The position numbers and the translations under genes were made by a program. From the NCBI RefSeq assembly GCF_024679245.1, contig NC_090188.1, positions 36,674,992 through 36,738,991 of the forward strand: 64,000 nucleotides of DNA. Direction: 5' to 3'. Shown here piece by piece: positions 13,260 to 24,601 of this stretch. Source of the DNA: Pseudorasbora parva. Taxonomy: Eukaryota; Chordata; Actinopteri; Cypriniformes; Gobionidae. The notes under the pieces were generated by a model. That model saw only the letters and a list, made by a program, of their open reading frames with translations. It was not told where the DNA came from and did no database searches. Numbering within the stretch: position 1 is the stretch's first letter; every line of letters begins with the position of its first letter.

Positions 13260-13790
13260 CAGTAGAGAACCTAGAGGGGAGTGAGGTTTACATACATAGC
13301 TCTTACTGGCCTACATCCGTTACACTCACCTTCCCTAACCTAACTCCCAATCGGGTCACGGCACCAAATGTAACCGGTCCTACTCGACTCGCTTTAAGCG
13401 GCATTCAAACAGTGGTCTCCGACGCAGGAGGAATGCACTCTAACAAGGAGGCTACAGAACACAGCCTCTAGCATCAGTTGCAAGAGCGCCTCTTGAGGTG
13501 GTTTACACGCACAGCTCTTACTGGCCCAAGTCCGTTACACTCACCTTCCTAAACCTCACTCCCAACTGGGTCACGGCACCAAAGGTAACTTGTTCTACTC
13601 GACCTGCTTTAAGTGGGATTCAAATCATGGTCTCCAGCATGGGAGGTAGGGGCGCTAACAAGCACGCTGAAGACTGCAGCCGCTAATGTCAGTCGCTAGA
13701 GTGCCTCTTGAGGCAACGGGAGTGTGGTTTTTACCCACAGCCCTTACTGGCCTATGTCCGTTACACTCCCCTTCCTAAAACTAAACCACA
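13260..13790 (-). repeat. Tandem SINE-like repeat (two and a bit units)
   Basis: A unit of about 215-226 bp is repeated: the marker CTTACTGGCC recurs near 13,302, 13,517 and 13,742, and GGGTCACGGCACCAAA near 13,355 and 13,570. On the minus strand a block reads GGAGACCATGATTTGAATCC, resembling a tRNA box B (GGTTCGANTCC). I therefore read it as a tRNA-derived SINE in tandem, about 15-20% diverged between units. Another possibility is a short satellite seeded by such a SINE. Confidence 0.6.
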
Positions 13791-15489
13791 GTTTTGAGAA
13801 TCACTTGTGACTAGTTACTGTTGTTAATTTATCCAACAATGTATCTTGGTTAAGCAGCAAGTTAACACCTCAGGTCTGTGCCATTAACAGATCAGCGTTG
13901 CCCATCTAAAACCAGGTAAGACCGCAGAGGAGTTTAGGGTGGATTTTTCCAGCAGGACAAAGGATTTTGGATTATTAAAGGAGCCAGTGGTTTGGTCCTT
14001 TTTTAAAGGAAAAGCACAAACATAAACAGCTAGTCATTACGAGCAAAACAAACGAAAAGAATAATGGAAGCAGGAGAAAACGAGTTTCGGAAGGTGTTTA
14101 TTTCCCCTGGTAGCTGATGGGTCAGTTGCCAGTGGGCTTTCCTGGGAGAGGTCCAGCCTCTTCTCGTTTTGCATCTTTTAATATTGCATGCAGTTCATTT
14201 AGTGGATGGGCAGAAGCCCAGAGCCACTCCTCTCAGGGGCGTACTTCACCGCACAGGGGAGCTTGGGATTGATGGCTCTCCACTCCCTGCAAGCCGCATG
14301 AGGCTACGTCTCCCCCACCTCTCCCCCTAAAATGCTGCAAACATCCTTTCCCTTGGCTGCTAACTCATCAATCACACTGTCACTTTAATTTATGTGCCAC
14401 TTCTTGTTTCGGTATCATTTATTTCTGGGCAAGAATATTGCAAGCTACCACACAGTTCTGGCGGGAGAAGCTGCTGTTAGTAGATAGGAAGAAATGTTAA
14501 CCCTTCATTCTTAAAAACAAAGGGTTTTTATAGGCATGTATACAGTTTCCTGAAGAACATTTAACATTAATGGAACATTTCCATTGCATAAAAAAATATA
14601 TATATATATTCATGGAAAATGGTTATTTAGTTTATTACAATGTTCTTCACACTAAGAAAATAAAAACAAGTCTTTAGAAACATTTTTTTTATTCATCACT
14701 GCAAAAAAAAAAAAAAGAAAAAGAAAAAGAAAAAAAAGGATCCTTTTAATTGGAACCTTTATTTTGAAGTGTTCTCTCTCCTCAGTAGTGCTTGGTTGTA
14801 TTTTAGAGCCTATGTACCTTAAAAAAAAAGTTTAATAGAGGTTAAAATAAAATTCAACACAGGAAGCAGGTCTATAAGTTAATACTTATAAATGTCAAGA
14901 AGCATAGATATACAGTTAACTTCACTGCCTTAATGGATAAAAATAACCATTATTAATACTTATAATACCAATAATAAATGAGCACCAAATCAGCATATTA
15001 GACACTAAAGAGTAATTGCTGCTGAAATTCAGCTTTGCTCAAAGGAATAAATTACATTTTAAAATATATTAAAATAGAAAACAGTTATTTTAAATTGTTA
15101 TAATATATCATACTGTTTTACTGTGTATTTTTCATGAAATGAGTGCAGTTTTTGTGAGCAATTTGGTTACCCTTTATTTTATGGTGTAATTATACATTTA
15201 AGTACTGAGTAATAATACTTAACTGCTTTTATGTTGGGAAGGTTACTTTGGAAATGTAAGAGGTTACAGATTACAAGTTAACCTATTTAAAATGTAATAT
15301 TGTAACTATTTAGATTGCGTTATTAAAGGAATGTAAATGATTACATTTGATTACTTTTTGATTACTTTTATAAATTTAAACCAGGCAGGGTTAAAACATT
15401 TAAAAAACAGACATATATTTAGAGAAAAAACACCATTCTAAATCATTATACTGTAATAAAAAAACATGATTGTTTTTCTTCTTACTGAT
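13791..15489. other. Unique and low-complexity non-coding stretch
   Basis: 13,900-14,480 is single-copy looking and GC-balanced (possible conserved non-coding DNA). Simple tracts follow: (TA)n near 14,597-14,609 and an A-rich GAAAAA run at 14,702-14,738. The part 15,160-15,480 resembles dispersed fish repeat sequence and is the site where the LTR element at 15,490 inserted. Confidence 0.4.
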
Positions 15490-15858
15490 TGTGGTGTGAC
15501 AGGCAGCGGGGCGAGGGACCGCGAGAGCGGGCCGGTGATTAACGTTCACGAGTGTCAGCTGCGTGGCACACCGGTCTCGTCTCGCGGCCATGTGACGGGA
15601 GCATATAAGGAGGAGCAAGGACAGCGGAATACGAGAGAGGACCAGGCCTGGAATTTTATGTTATGTTTTGGTTATGTGTTTGTGGGCAGTCGTCCGTGAG
15701 GGGCTGTCCACGTTTTATTTTGTGTGTGTTTGCGGGCAGTCGTCCGTGAGGGGCTGTCCGCGGTTTTACTTTCATTTTGTTTCTTTACTTTAAATAAATG
15801 TTTGTTAAACGTTCGCCGGTTCCCGCCTCCTTCCTTCCCATCTACGAACTGTATTACA
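15490..15858 (+). repeat. 5' LTR (369 bp)
   Basis: Bounded by TGTGGTGTGACAGG and CTGTATTACA. It has a TATA-like box GCATATAAGG at about 15,601 and a polyadenylation signal AATAAA at about 15,793. A 50-bp internal direct repeat carries GGGCAGTCGTCCGTGAGGGG at 15,684 and 15,734. These are the parts expected of U3, R and U5. Confidence 0.95.
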
Positions 15859-15859
15859 T

Positions 15860-15877
15860 TGGTGCCGAAACCCGGGA
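15860..15877 (+). promoter_or_regulatory. Primer-binding site complementary to tRNA-Phe
   Basis: TGGTGCCGAAACCCGGGA begins two bases after the LTR end. It is the exact complement of the last 18 nucleotides (with CCA) of vertebrate tRNA-Phe as I recall it, whose acceptor strand starts GCCGAAA. It would prime minus-strand DNA synthesis. Confidence 0.9.
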
Positions 15878-16531
15878 GGAAGGTGGGACGCGCTGTCGGA
15901 GAGCCCTCGCTGCTGAGAGGGATCGCGGTGCTGAGGAGTTCGGGCAGCGCGGATGAGGAAAGACCGCGAGGGCTGCCCGAGGCGATGGTGCTGGAGCGGG
16001 AAAGGTGGGACAGAGACCTCGCTGCCGTGCCCCTGGGTCGAGGTGGGGTGGCTGCCGTCCGAGAGGGAGCGGAGGAGTCGCCGCGCTTGCCGGGGGCCGG
16101 AGCCTGCTGCCATCCGCCTGATAGGGGAGGAGCAGGGAGCGCGGGGCTCGCTGCCGGGTCCCTCGAAAGGATGAGTCACCGCCGGCCGCCAGGGGGCGGA
16201 GGAGGATCGAGCGGCCCACCAGGCGTCCAGTGCCATCGCACAGCACCGCGAGGAAGAGCCTCTCGGCGGGCGGAGGGCCGAACGGCAGTGTGTCTGGGAA
16301 CCGGACCAGAATTTTTTTTTCCCCCTTCTTTCTTTTTTCCCTCTCTCCCCTCTCTCGTCCGCGGGCTCCGTGGGCTCCTCGTGCTCCCGTCTACATTTCT
16401 CTCGCCTCTCTGTCCTTACCCCCAGGTGCCGCGGCCGCCGTGATCGGCCCCCCTGGGAGAGGGGGGGGGGGGGGGGGGGGTAGAGCGCCGTCTCGGGAGT
16501 GCCCCCCGGCCTGCGAGGGGCGATGGGGGTA
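15878..16531 (+). other. Non-coding GC-rich interior of the LTR element
   Basis: About 650 bases rich in GC, with a T-rich tract near 16,310-16,350 and a 20-base G run at 16,461-16,480. A 239-codon open frame starts inside the LTR (15,724) and covers much of it, but it is Arg/Gly/Pro-rich, has no zinc knuckle or other gag motif, and looks like a by-product of high GC. The sequence GAGGGGCGATGGGGGTA at 16,515-16,531, just before the right LTR, is the likely polypurine tract for plus-strand priming. Confidence 0.8.
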
Positions 16532-16900
16532 TGTGGTGTGACAGGCAGCGGGGCGAGGGACCGCGAGAGCGGGCCGGTGATTAACGTTCACGAGTGTCAG
16601 CTGCGTGGCACACCGGTCTCGTCTCGCGGCCATGTGACGGGAGCATATAAGGAGGAGCAAGGACAGCGGAAGACGAGAGAGGACCAGGCCTGGAATTTTA
16701 TGTTATGTTTTGGTTATGTGTTTGTGGGCAGTCGTCCGTGAGGGGCTGTCCACGTTTTATTTTGTGTGTGTTTGCGGGCAGTCGTCCGTGAGGGGCTGTC
16801 CGCGGTTTTACTTTCATTTTGTTTCTTTACTTTAAATAAATGTTTGTTAAACGTTCGCCGGTTCCCGCCTCCTTCCTTCCCATCTACGAACTGTATTACA
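16532..16900 (+). repeat. 3' LTR (369 bp)
   Basis: Same length as the left LTR and identical by eye except for one base (G at 16,672 against T at 15,630). It is followed at once by the CTGAT target duplication. Confidence 0.95.
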
Positions 16901-19900
16901 CTGATATAAAAATTAGTGTAGCTGTCATATCATGCATGTAATTATTGTTTAATGAAGCTATATTCCACTTAAAATATTGTTTAGACTCAATGACCAGTCG
17001 TATTGTATAGGTAAAGCTGCAGTTGACCAAGTACATAACCAGCCAGTGTTCAAAACGATCTCCTTACCTTTGCCCGATTCACAACGGTACGCTTGTTATA
17101 ATGTGTTATAATTTGAGTAGTACTGGTGGAGTTCTACAGGAAAATCAAGCATATCTTTGAGTCATTACATCATTGCTGTATACATAAAGTAGTAGCATCA
17201 CATGTGAGGATGCTGCAGGTGGTGGATCATTTACAGTCTTTTCTCACGGCAGCTAGAATAATTAAATGTCATTGAAAAAACGCTGAAGAAACACACAGTG
17301 GCTTAACAGGTTCTGTATATATGATAATGGTGATATATAGCACTTCAGGCATCCCAAAGAACTGGTGAAGAACCGCTGAAAAACTGAATCACCAAGATTT
17401 GGTGCTAAACAGCACTTAAAGTGGCTCCCCTATGATTAAAAAGTCAAAGAACCACTTTTAGTACTACATAGCACTGTTTTTTTTTTTTAGAGTGTACATG
17501 TAACCTGTGTAACAAGGACACTGTAAAATAAAGTTTAACCGGGACTTTCAAAAACATGGTAACATAAATTTTGTATTCAGGCTCATCTCAACTCAAAATG
17601 ACTTTTTGTGACCTTTCAGCTTTGTTTTCATTCATCAGATACTGATTGAGGATTGGGCAGGGTTCATGTAGGGTCACTGTAATGTAAAGTCAGTGTGGGG
17701 TAACGTTTGCTTGCACTTCACTGATTTGAGGGCATTCCAATCCTCCCTGTGGGGTAACCTCAGTCTTGCTCTCTACTCCCAGAAAAGTCATGACCCTGCC
17801 TCGGACCCTGTTCATTGAACTGCCTCAGTTACCTGGCTAAGATTCCATAAACACACACACAGAGAGAGAGGGTGAGAGAGAGATATGGCACCTCCTTCCC
17901 AGCTCCATGGGTGGCAGAGAGCTGAATTTACCCAGAGGCAAAACACAAAACCCTTACAACATAATAAAACGTGACAGCTGTTTTACCTCATTAAAGCTCA
18001 CCTCAGAGTGAGCAGCATAACATTGCTTTTCTGAAGCTAAAGCTGGTGTCGCTAAATGACTTCTTTCTCCAAAATGTGAAACCATTTTCCAAGGTTCACA
18101 TTATCATATCAGGAATAACCTTCCATTTGGCCGAGTTTGCTGTAAACACCGTTGCCTGATATCCGCAATCAGCTCTATTAACTGCCCTGACTGCCGAACA
18201 CACATGAGAAAACCGAAGACAGCACACACTGGAGGCTGTGAGACAGTATGAGTAACAAGGTAGTGTAATTCAAGGTGCTATCGAGATGTAAAACGTGGCT
18301 GCTGTAATCTGCAGAAAGGTCGGGCAGTGGCCGCAGGCTGCGCTTTTAGTTTTCAGAGACATAGGAACAATCAGCCTCCATGCCAACAGAGCCTCGTCGT
18401 TAGCTTCTAATCTCCCGTGAGTTAAGCCAGATAGTGGACAAAGCTGATTTCTGCGCCCTGTCCTCTGGATCCATCTTCGGAGCACGATTCAATTATTTCC
18501 TTACTCAGCTGCTGGAATTAAGTTACAAGACCCTGTAATGCAGTTCCAGCGACTGTTCCTGTCCAGAAAACACTGCCAATCACCATGTCACAGCCTGAAA
18601 GTTTGTGTAGTACCTGGCCCGAGCAAAGGGTTCAAGACCTGACATAAAGAATGCAAGGAGTTTAGAGGACGGGAGAGTGACACCAAGTTTTCAGATGCAC
18701 GTTAAATGAGTGTTTTCTCTTTAAGCTGTATTGATTTTCATGTACGGTACATGGCGCCTAGAAAATGAGGGCTGTCCTGTGGTTTTGTGTTCCACACCAA
18801 TCGAATGGAAACTTGAGAGGAGGTATGACCAGGCCGTCTGGCAGACGTTTGACTGAAATGTTTGAAAACTGAGTCGACGAATTTCATGGAAGGACGCAGA
18901 GCCCTCGCAAGGACACTGTCACTCTTTCATGAAGTTCACCACGTCTGCCTCGGCTTGATTAGGAAAGGCTAAGGTCTGCTGTTTGTGAAGACCATACATA
19001 CAAAACTGTGTTTAAACAGGGAACGTAGACCACGTCATGGTGGATTAGCAGAAAACAGACTCGCATTACCTTACGCACAGATTAGCATTGTGAAAGAACC
19101 ACCGAGAGGTTGTTTCCTGCAAAAACCCGCACGCAGCTGCACATTTTCAGATGGATTATTCCCTTATCTGTTTAAAAATTTATCTGCACAGCGATTTGCC
19201 TTGTAATTCTTTTGTCATAATCTCTCATTGTACTATGTAGATCTTAGCAATAACAAGCTAGCTGAGAGTCCAAGGGCTTGTTTGGCCGTGACTCCCACCA
19301 TGCAGGGGGTTCCTGTATAGAGGCCTGGAACAGAGAGACTGTGAACTGACTGTGACACCGAGCCGGACCGGTCCACGCTCACCTCCACACAGCCCATTGT
19401 GAAATATAGTCTGTACATAGACAGTCACTCTGAATAATAGGCCTGGTTGCTGTAAATGTCAGCTCTTTAAATCACATCGGAGCTTGGCGGCCAGGCACAG
19501 AATGCTTCATCACTGCTTAAACTACAGACGGCCATTTATTATGTGTATGTTTATAAATCACTAAGGAGACCCCGCGTTCCTCCCGTCCATAAAAGAGAAA
19601 GACTGAACAGAAATAGGGAGAGGAACAACATATAGGACGTGGTCTTTGGGGCTGAATGTCAAAGGAAATATGAGCGGGCTGGCTGTGAGAAAGATAACAA
19701 GCGCTGAATATTGGACATTGTTGGAGCACCACCTGGTAAAAGTAGATTAAGTGCCCGCCTCCCAGAGAAAGCAGTGCGACAGAAGAATCCATTCTCCTCC
19801 TCCTCGACCTCCTTTTTTCTCTTCTTTCATTAAGGACTCGTATCAAGAGGAATCAAGTTTTCTTGTTCATTTGTGAAAGCATACCATTTTTTTTTCATTC

Positions 19901-20025
19901 TCTGCAAACCTACTGTAGGCATAACAATTTGAAAGTTCCTCCTCTGTGCAAAAAATGTTTTAGTATGTATTGAAGAGAACTGCTCATGACCACCCGCATT
20001 TACACTTTTCAGCCAAGTCAAGTCA
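16901..20025. other. Unique non-coding stretch with one small dispersed repeat
   Basis: 17,335-17,498 contains GAACCGCT and a T-run ending TTTTAGAGTGTA, of the type found at ends of small fish MITE-like elements. The rest, particularly 17,700-19,520, is single-copy looking with balanced composition and no convincing exon. It may contain conserved regulatory DNA. A GA-rich run lies at 17,862-17,884. Confidence 0.35.
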
Positions 20026-20295
20026 CCTTTATTTATATTGCGCTTTTTACAATGCAGATTGTTTCAATGCAGCTTCATAATGGTAACAGGAAAATAATGC
20101 AACATGATTTCATGATTTCATAGAAAGTAATATAGTTAAATATTTAGTGTCCGTCAGGTGGAATAATGGAGAAACCTTGGGAGAAACCAGGCTCAGTCGT
20201 CATACCAATTCTCATCTGGCCAAACGAACAATCAGCATATGATTATGATTCAGGCAACGTTACAAATAAGAAGTCATATTAGATTGGAACATTCA

Positions 20296-20423
20296 GGGGT
20301 GCATTTCCCAAAACCATAGTTGCTAACCTGTTAGCAACTTAGTTGGTTGGCAATGGGAAATTGCATTGCAATCAGCAAAGTTGCTAACTTAGTTAGCAAC
20401 TATGGTTTTGGGAAACGCACCCC
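20296..20423. mobile_element. Palindromic MITE-like insertion in the LINE 3' UTR
   Basis: About 128 bp whose ends GGGTGCATTTCCCAAAACCA and its near-complement TGGTTTTGGGAAACGCACCC form a long foldback (arms about 45 bp: GTTGCTAAC against GTTAGCAAC). The LINE 3' UTR continues on both sides, so it inserted after the LINE. A related right end appears near 22,945-22,965 (TTTTTCGGGAAACACACCCC). Confidence 0.85.
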
Positions 20424-20812
20424 GGAGTAGTTGTCCAGTTCCATCTGGTTGAAGATTGGAGTCATCGCGCAGAAGACAGTGCTTGATGTAGATGAGGCCA
20501 TCACAGGGCAGAGTCTAGTTGACACGGTCTGTTGACACTTCAGGTATGTGTTTGTCGCATCTAGATGCAGGTCCACCATCTGATCTAGATATGGCCCGGA
20601 TTCGGCTCACAACAGTAAACCTTGGGATAAACAGAGAGACTAACATTAGCATAGATGCCATTATTTTTATGATGTAACGAGTACATCAGGTGTTATATGA
20701 AGTGTTCCCGGTTCCGTCAGACCTAAAACAATCATTTAACGGACTTGAATAATATAAATTGATAATGCTCTATGTGTATGCCTTAGTAACGAGATGTGTT
20801 TTTATCCTAGAT

Positions 20813-21720
20813 TTAAACTGAGTTTGCCCGAACAGTACTAGGAAGACTGTTCCAGAGTTTAGGTGCTAAATAGGAAAAGGATCGACCGCCTGCAGTTAAT
20901 TTAGGTATTATTAACTGAACAGAATTTTGTGCCCACAATAGACGTGATGGAGTATAATGTGTTAAGCGCTCGCTTAAGTACTGGCGAGCTAAACCATTTA
21001 GTGCTTTGTAAGTAATTAGCGATATTTTAAAATGTATGCGATGTTTAATAGGGAGCCAGTGCAGTGTTGACAGAACTGGGTTTAAATGATCGTACTTCCT
21101 GGTTCTAGTAAGAACTCGAGCTGCTGCGTTTTGGACCAGTTGGAGTTTGTTTATTAAGCGAGCAGGGCAACCGCCCAGTACAGCATTACAATAATCTAGC
21201 CTTGAGCTCATGAGCACATTAACTAACTGATCAGCATTGAAAGCATGCGTATTTAAATATATTTTTAAGATGGTAGAATGCAGTTTTACAGATGCTAGAG
21301 ATATGGCTTTCAAATGAAAGATTGGTATCAAAGAGCACACCCAGGTTCCTCACTGACGACGAGGGCTTGACAGAGCAGTAATCAAGTGTTAGACAGTATT
21401 CTAGGTTACTATGTAGAAAAGTTTTTTTTGTCCGATAATTTTTATTTTATTTATTTATTATATACTTATTTGTTCCAGCATTAAGCAATTACTAGTCATC
21501 CATTTTTTTACATCAGCCATTCATTCTGTTAATCTTGTGAAATGGTTAGTTTTGCTAGGGCATAAAGAGATATAAAGCTGAGTATCGTCACCATAACAAT
21601 GAAAACTAATGCAATGCTTCCTAATGATATCTCCCAGTGGTAGCATGTACAGGGTGAAAAGCAACGGTCCTAACACTGAGCTTCGTGGTACTCCATACTG
21701 AACTTGTGATCAGTATGATA
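20813..21720 (-). pseudogene. LINE reverse transcriptase remnant
   Basis: On the minus strand, 21,700 to 21,560 reads [18 protein letters not shown] followed by [13 protein letters not shown], the reverse transcriptase block with the catalytic two-aspartate motif (YGDD where this clade usually has YADD). Frames break in the AT-rich stretch 21,420-21,540. From 21,340 to 20,813 a single frame gives the C-terminal domain typical of L2/CR1/Rex1 elements, with SRLDYCNAVLGG, LQLVQNAAARVLT, LHWLPIKHRI and LAPKLWNSLP in order. The protein would copy LINE RNA into DNA, but this copy lacks the endonuclease and N-terminal RT and cannot be active. Confidence 0.88.
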
Positions 21721-21730
21721 CCTCTTAATT

Positions 21731-22108
21731 TACTGCTACAGTAGCAGCATATATACTATTGTTCCTAAATACCAGAAGAACTCACAGTTAGAGTAAAATG
21801 TGTGAAAATCTTTCAAACTGTTTCTGGCTGTGTAGCACCTTCCGTTCTGCATGTTTTAAATCCATTTTTAACAATATCAATCAAATAATTTCAGTTAATC
21901 TTGACAGTTGTGCATCAAATTACGAATCTCTCACAATGTAACAAAAAGACTTAAGATCATCACATAGACTTGTTTATAATATTTAAATAATATTGCATAA
22001 AACAGTTAGATCATATTTGTATTCTACCATTTAATACAATTCTGAAGATACTATACACAACAAATGACACTTGGGCTAATTGCAATGCAATACACATGCT
22101 CTTACAAC
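21731..22108. other. Unique AT-rich stretch
   Basis: Nothing recognised apart from AT-rich single-copy-like DNA between the LINE and the inverted repeat at 22,109. Confidence 0.4.
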
Positions 22109-22284
<176 letters not shown>

Positions 22285-23098
22285 AAACTTTTATTTTTCA
22301 ATTTTTTTGTTGGTTATTTTATATTTTACCTACAGGGATAATTTTATTTTCTGTCTGTCTTTCTCTGACACTTATTTTTCTCTCTTTTTCTCTGCCTTTT
22401 CATTCCCTCTTTTGCTGACGTCCTAGAGGCCCAGCAATGTGTCGGTGCTACCCCCCGCTAAGCTAATGTCATCAGCTGTTTGAACTTTTCGCAGGTTGCG
22501 ATTGATCTACGTGAAATAAGCTATAGCCACTGCAGATGATGGGCTGTGTTCTAATGAGCATCCTGATGTCAAGCCGGTAACGTTAGCTGACAAGCCGTGT
22601 TTTTTCTGTTTCTTTTTTCTATTCTTGTTTAAGAGTTGTACCAGTGAGTTGATTCCGACTCACTTAACCAGTTCCCTAAACAGTGACACATCAGTGCAGT
22701 TGGTATCAATTAAGAGTTAAATTGCCTTTTTGTCTCGTGTGTCCTTTCATGTGCTCCTCCCTTCCCAAAGAGCACTTTGAAAGTGAGTTTCATAACAGTA
22801 GTGCATACAGTGCATGATTGTATTTTGTATGGTGTGTGTTATGGTGGTGGCATGGGGTGTGTTGATCGTTAGTGTAGGCCCTGACTGAAACTCCACGGTA
22901 CGCTACTATTAAGCAGTAAGTAACGTCCGTTACTTAAATTGTTTTTCGGGAAACACACCCCAGAGTAGAACCTGTGCTGGTAAACCTCACTCCCCTGATC
23001 TCAAGAGGCACACTAGATACTTTTACAAAGAAAAGCAGTATTTGTGTTGGTCATATTTTATTATAACATCATTAGTCATTGGCTGGCATCAAATATCC
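22285..23098. other. Unique non-coding stretch
   Basis: No gene recognised. Contains the right end of a small MITE-like element near 22,890-22,970. Otherwise ordinary AT-rich sequence. Confidence 0.4.
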
Positions 23099-23640
23099 AT
23101 CAATCAATCAATCAACTTTATTTATATAGCGCTTTTACAATGACGATTGTTTTAAAGCAGCTTCACAGTGTTAAACAAGACAATATTGCAACAAAATTAG
23201 ATTTGGCTGTACAGTCGTTCTGGAGAAAACAGTGATGTTATCAGCTTATTTTAATTTATCATAGAGCGACAATGTTGGCAGATCAGTATTATACTTCATA
23301 GAATTAAATAAGACCTAATTAATTTATTTTATTTGTAGATTTAGTTGAATAACTTAGATCATAATTTTAGTGTCCCCACCTGAGCAAGCCAAGCCAAAGG
23401 CGACCAAAGGAACCAAAACTCCATCATGGCATGATGGAGAAAAATAAACCTTGGGAGAAACCAGACTCAGTAGGGGTGCCTGTTCTCCTCTGTCCTATTA
23501 TCAAACAGTGTATGATTATTATTCTGGCAACATTACAGGTCAGAAATTATATTAGATCGCAATATTCAAAATTTCTGGGGATCAAGCAAGAGACGGGTTT
23601 ATTTAGGATGGCGCGTCGATTACACAAGAGTATTATTATT
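23099..23640 (-). mobile_element. 5'-truncated LINE copy (3' UTR only)
   Basis: On the minus strand it ends CGCTATATAAATAAAGTTGA with a (TGAT)n tail at 23,099-23,113. The block GGAGAAACC-type sequence at 23,445-23,465 and the following 100 bases match 20,170-20,290 of the longer LINE copy. No coding part remains. Confidence 0.75.
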
Positions 23641-23672
23641 TTTTAATAATTAGGTTTTATAATGTTAATTAA

Positions 23673-24593
23673 TAGGGGTGACCCCGAATAGTCAAAGATT
23701 CGATGCATCGATATGCGGAGCCTGATTCGACCACCGATCTCACGGTCGAATCTTCGCGGGTGTTATGAAACGAGGATCATACCATTTTGGCAAAATGGGG
23801 GTGCTCAATATTTTAAAGACGTGTCGCGGCGCTGAGCTGAGCATCGGTGTGCGACCCCTTAAGGGCGCTGAGCTGAGCATCGGTGTGCGACCCCTTAAGG
23901 GCGCTGAGCTGAGCATCAGTGTGCGACCCCTTAAGGGCGCCTAGATTAGCACTGCGCCTTTAAAATTAGAACACGTTCAATGAGTGTACACACACCGGCG
24001 GCAGCATTCAGCGCCTGTCCGCGGCCACTCTGGAAGTTGTTTAAATCCTGCTGCACCACAGAGCGTCAGTCAATTCAAAACTGAGCTCGCGTGTATATAA
24101 TGTGTGCGTCAGGTGGCGGTGTGAGTGAGATCTTCACCCGCTTTAGGCACAATCGGCTTCAGAACGTGCATGTAAACACACTCAAAGTGTTCTTTTCCTC
24201 TCTAGGCAGGTATTTTTTTTAGATTTATTTATAAAAATGTTCTTTTATATATTTGTATGATGTTCTGTATTTTCGATCGCGGCTTTAACATGCTATGAGA
24301 AAATGGTTTATTAATGTTTATCCACCACATTACCTTTTAGTCTATTTAAACCTAAATAAGAAAGCCATTGTCAGTTCGTCTGTCAGTTCGTCTGTCAGTT
24401 TTGGTTGCTTTATTAAAAGTTGTTGTTGTGTGCAGTGTGTAAAGGAAAATAAAAATAGTTTTACCCTTCTGCTGACAGTGTCGTGCCCCTCCCAACCCAT
24501 TCACACACACAGATGATTCGACTATCAGTCGACCATAGAGAGATTCGACAATTCTGATTCGATTGTCTAAATCCTTAGTCGAGGAAAGCCCTA
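23673..24593 (+). mobile_element. Non-autonomous hAT-type element with 8-bp target duplication
   Basis: The ends TAGGGGTGACC and GGAAAGCCCTA are imperfect inverted repeats. The element is flanked by TTAATTAA on both sides (23,665-23,672 and 24,594-24,601), the 8-bp duplication expected of hAT elements. No transposase is present. Inside lie three tandem 36-bp units (23,831, 23,867 and 23,903; core GCTGAGCTGAGCATC) and a short (GTCAGTTCGTCT)-type repeat near 24,370. A reverse-oriented, end-truncated relative sits at 44,905-45,651. Confidence 0.93.
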
Positions 24594-24601
24594 TTAATTA
24601 A

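Larger units (their letters stand above)
15490..16900 (+). mobile_element. Non-autonomous miniature LTR retrotransposon (TRIM-like), complete
   Basis: Two direct 369-bp repeats (15,490-15,858 and 16,532-16,900), each starting TG and ending CA, enclose only 673 bp. The element is flanked by a 5-bp duplication CTGAT (15,485-15,489 and 16,901-16,905). A primer-binding site follows the left LTR and a purine-rich tract precedes the right one. The interior is GC-rich and shows no gag, protease, reverse transcriptase or integrase motif, so it must depend on enzymes from a related autonomous element. I saw one difference between the LTRs, at 15,630/16,672, so the insertion is recent. Confidence 0.95.
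20026..21730 (-). mobile_element. L2/CR1/Rex1-type LINE, 3' part, minus strand
   Basis: Read on the minus strand, the piece begins within the reverse transcriptase domain near 21,730, passes the C-terminal domain and ends in a 3' UTR finishing near 20,026 with ATATAAATAAAGGTGACTTG. The 5' half is missing, as usual for LINEs copied by target-primed reverse transcription. The 3' UTR is interrupted by a palindromic MITE at 20,296-20,423. A sibling 3' end lies at 23,099-23,640. Confidence 0.85.

Noticed and set aside
15724..16443. A 239-codon frame as a possible gag gene of the LTR element
   Set aside because: It starts in the LTR, is Arg/Gly/Pro-rich as expected of random GC-rich DNA, and has no zinc knuckle or capsid-like motif; opposite-strand frames are of similar length.
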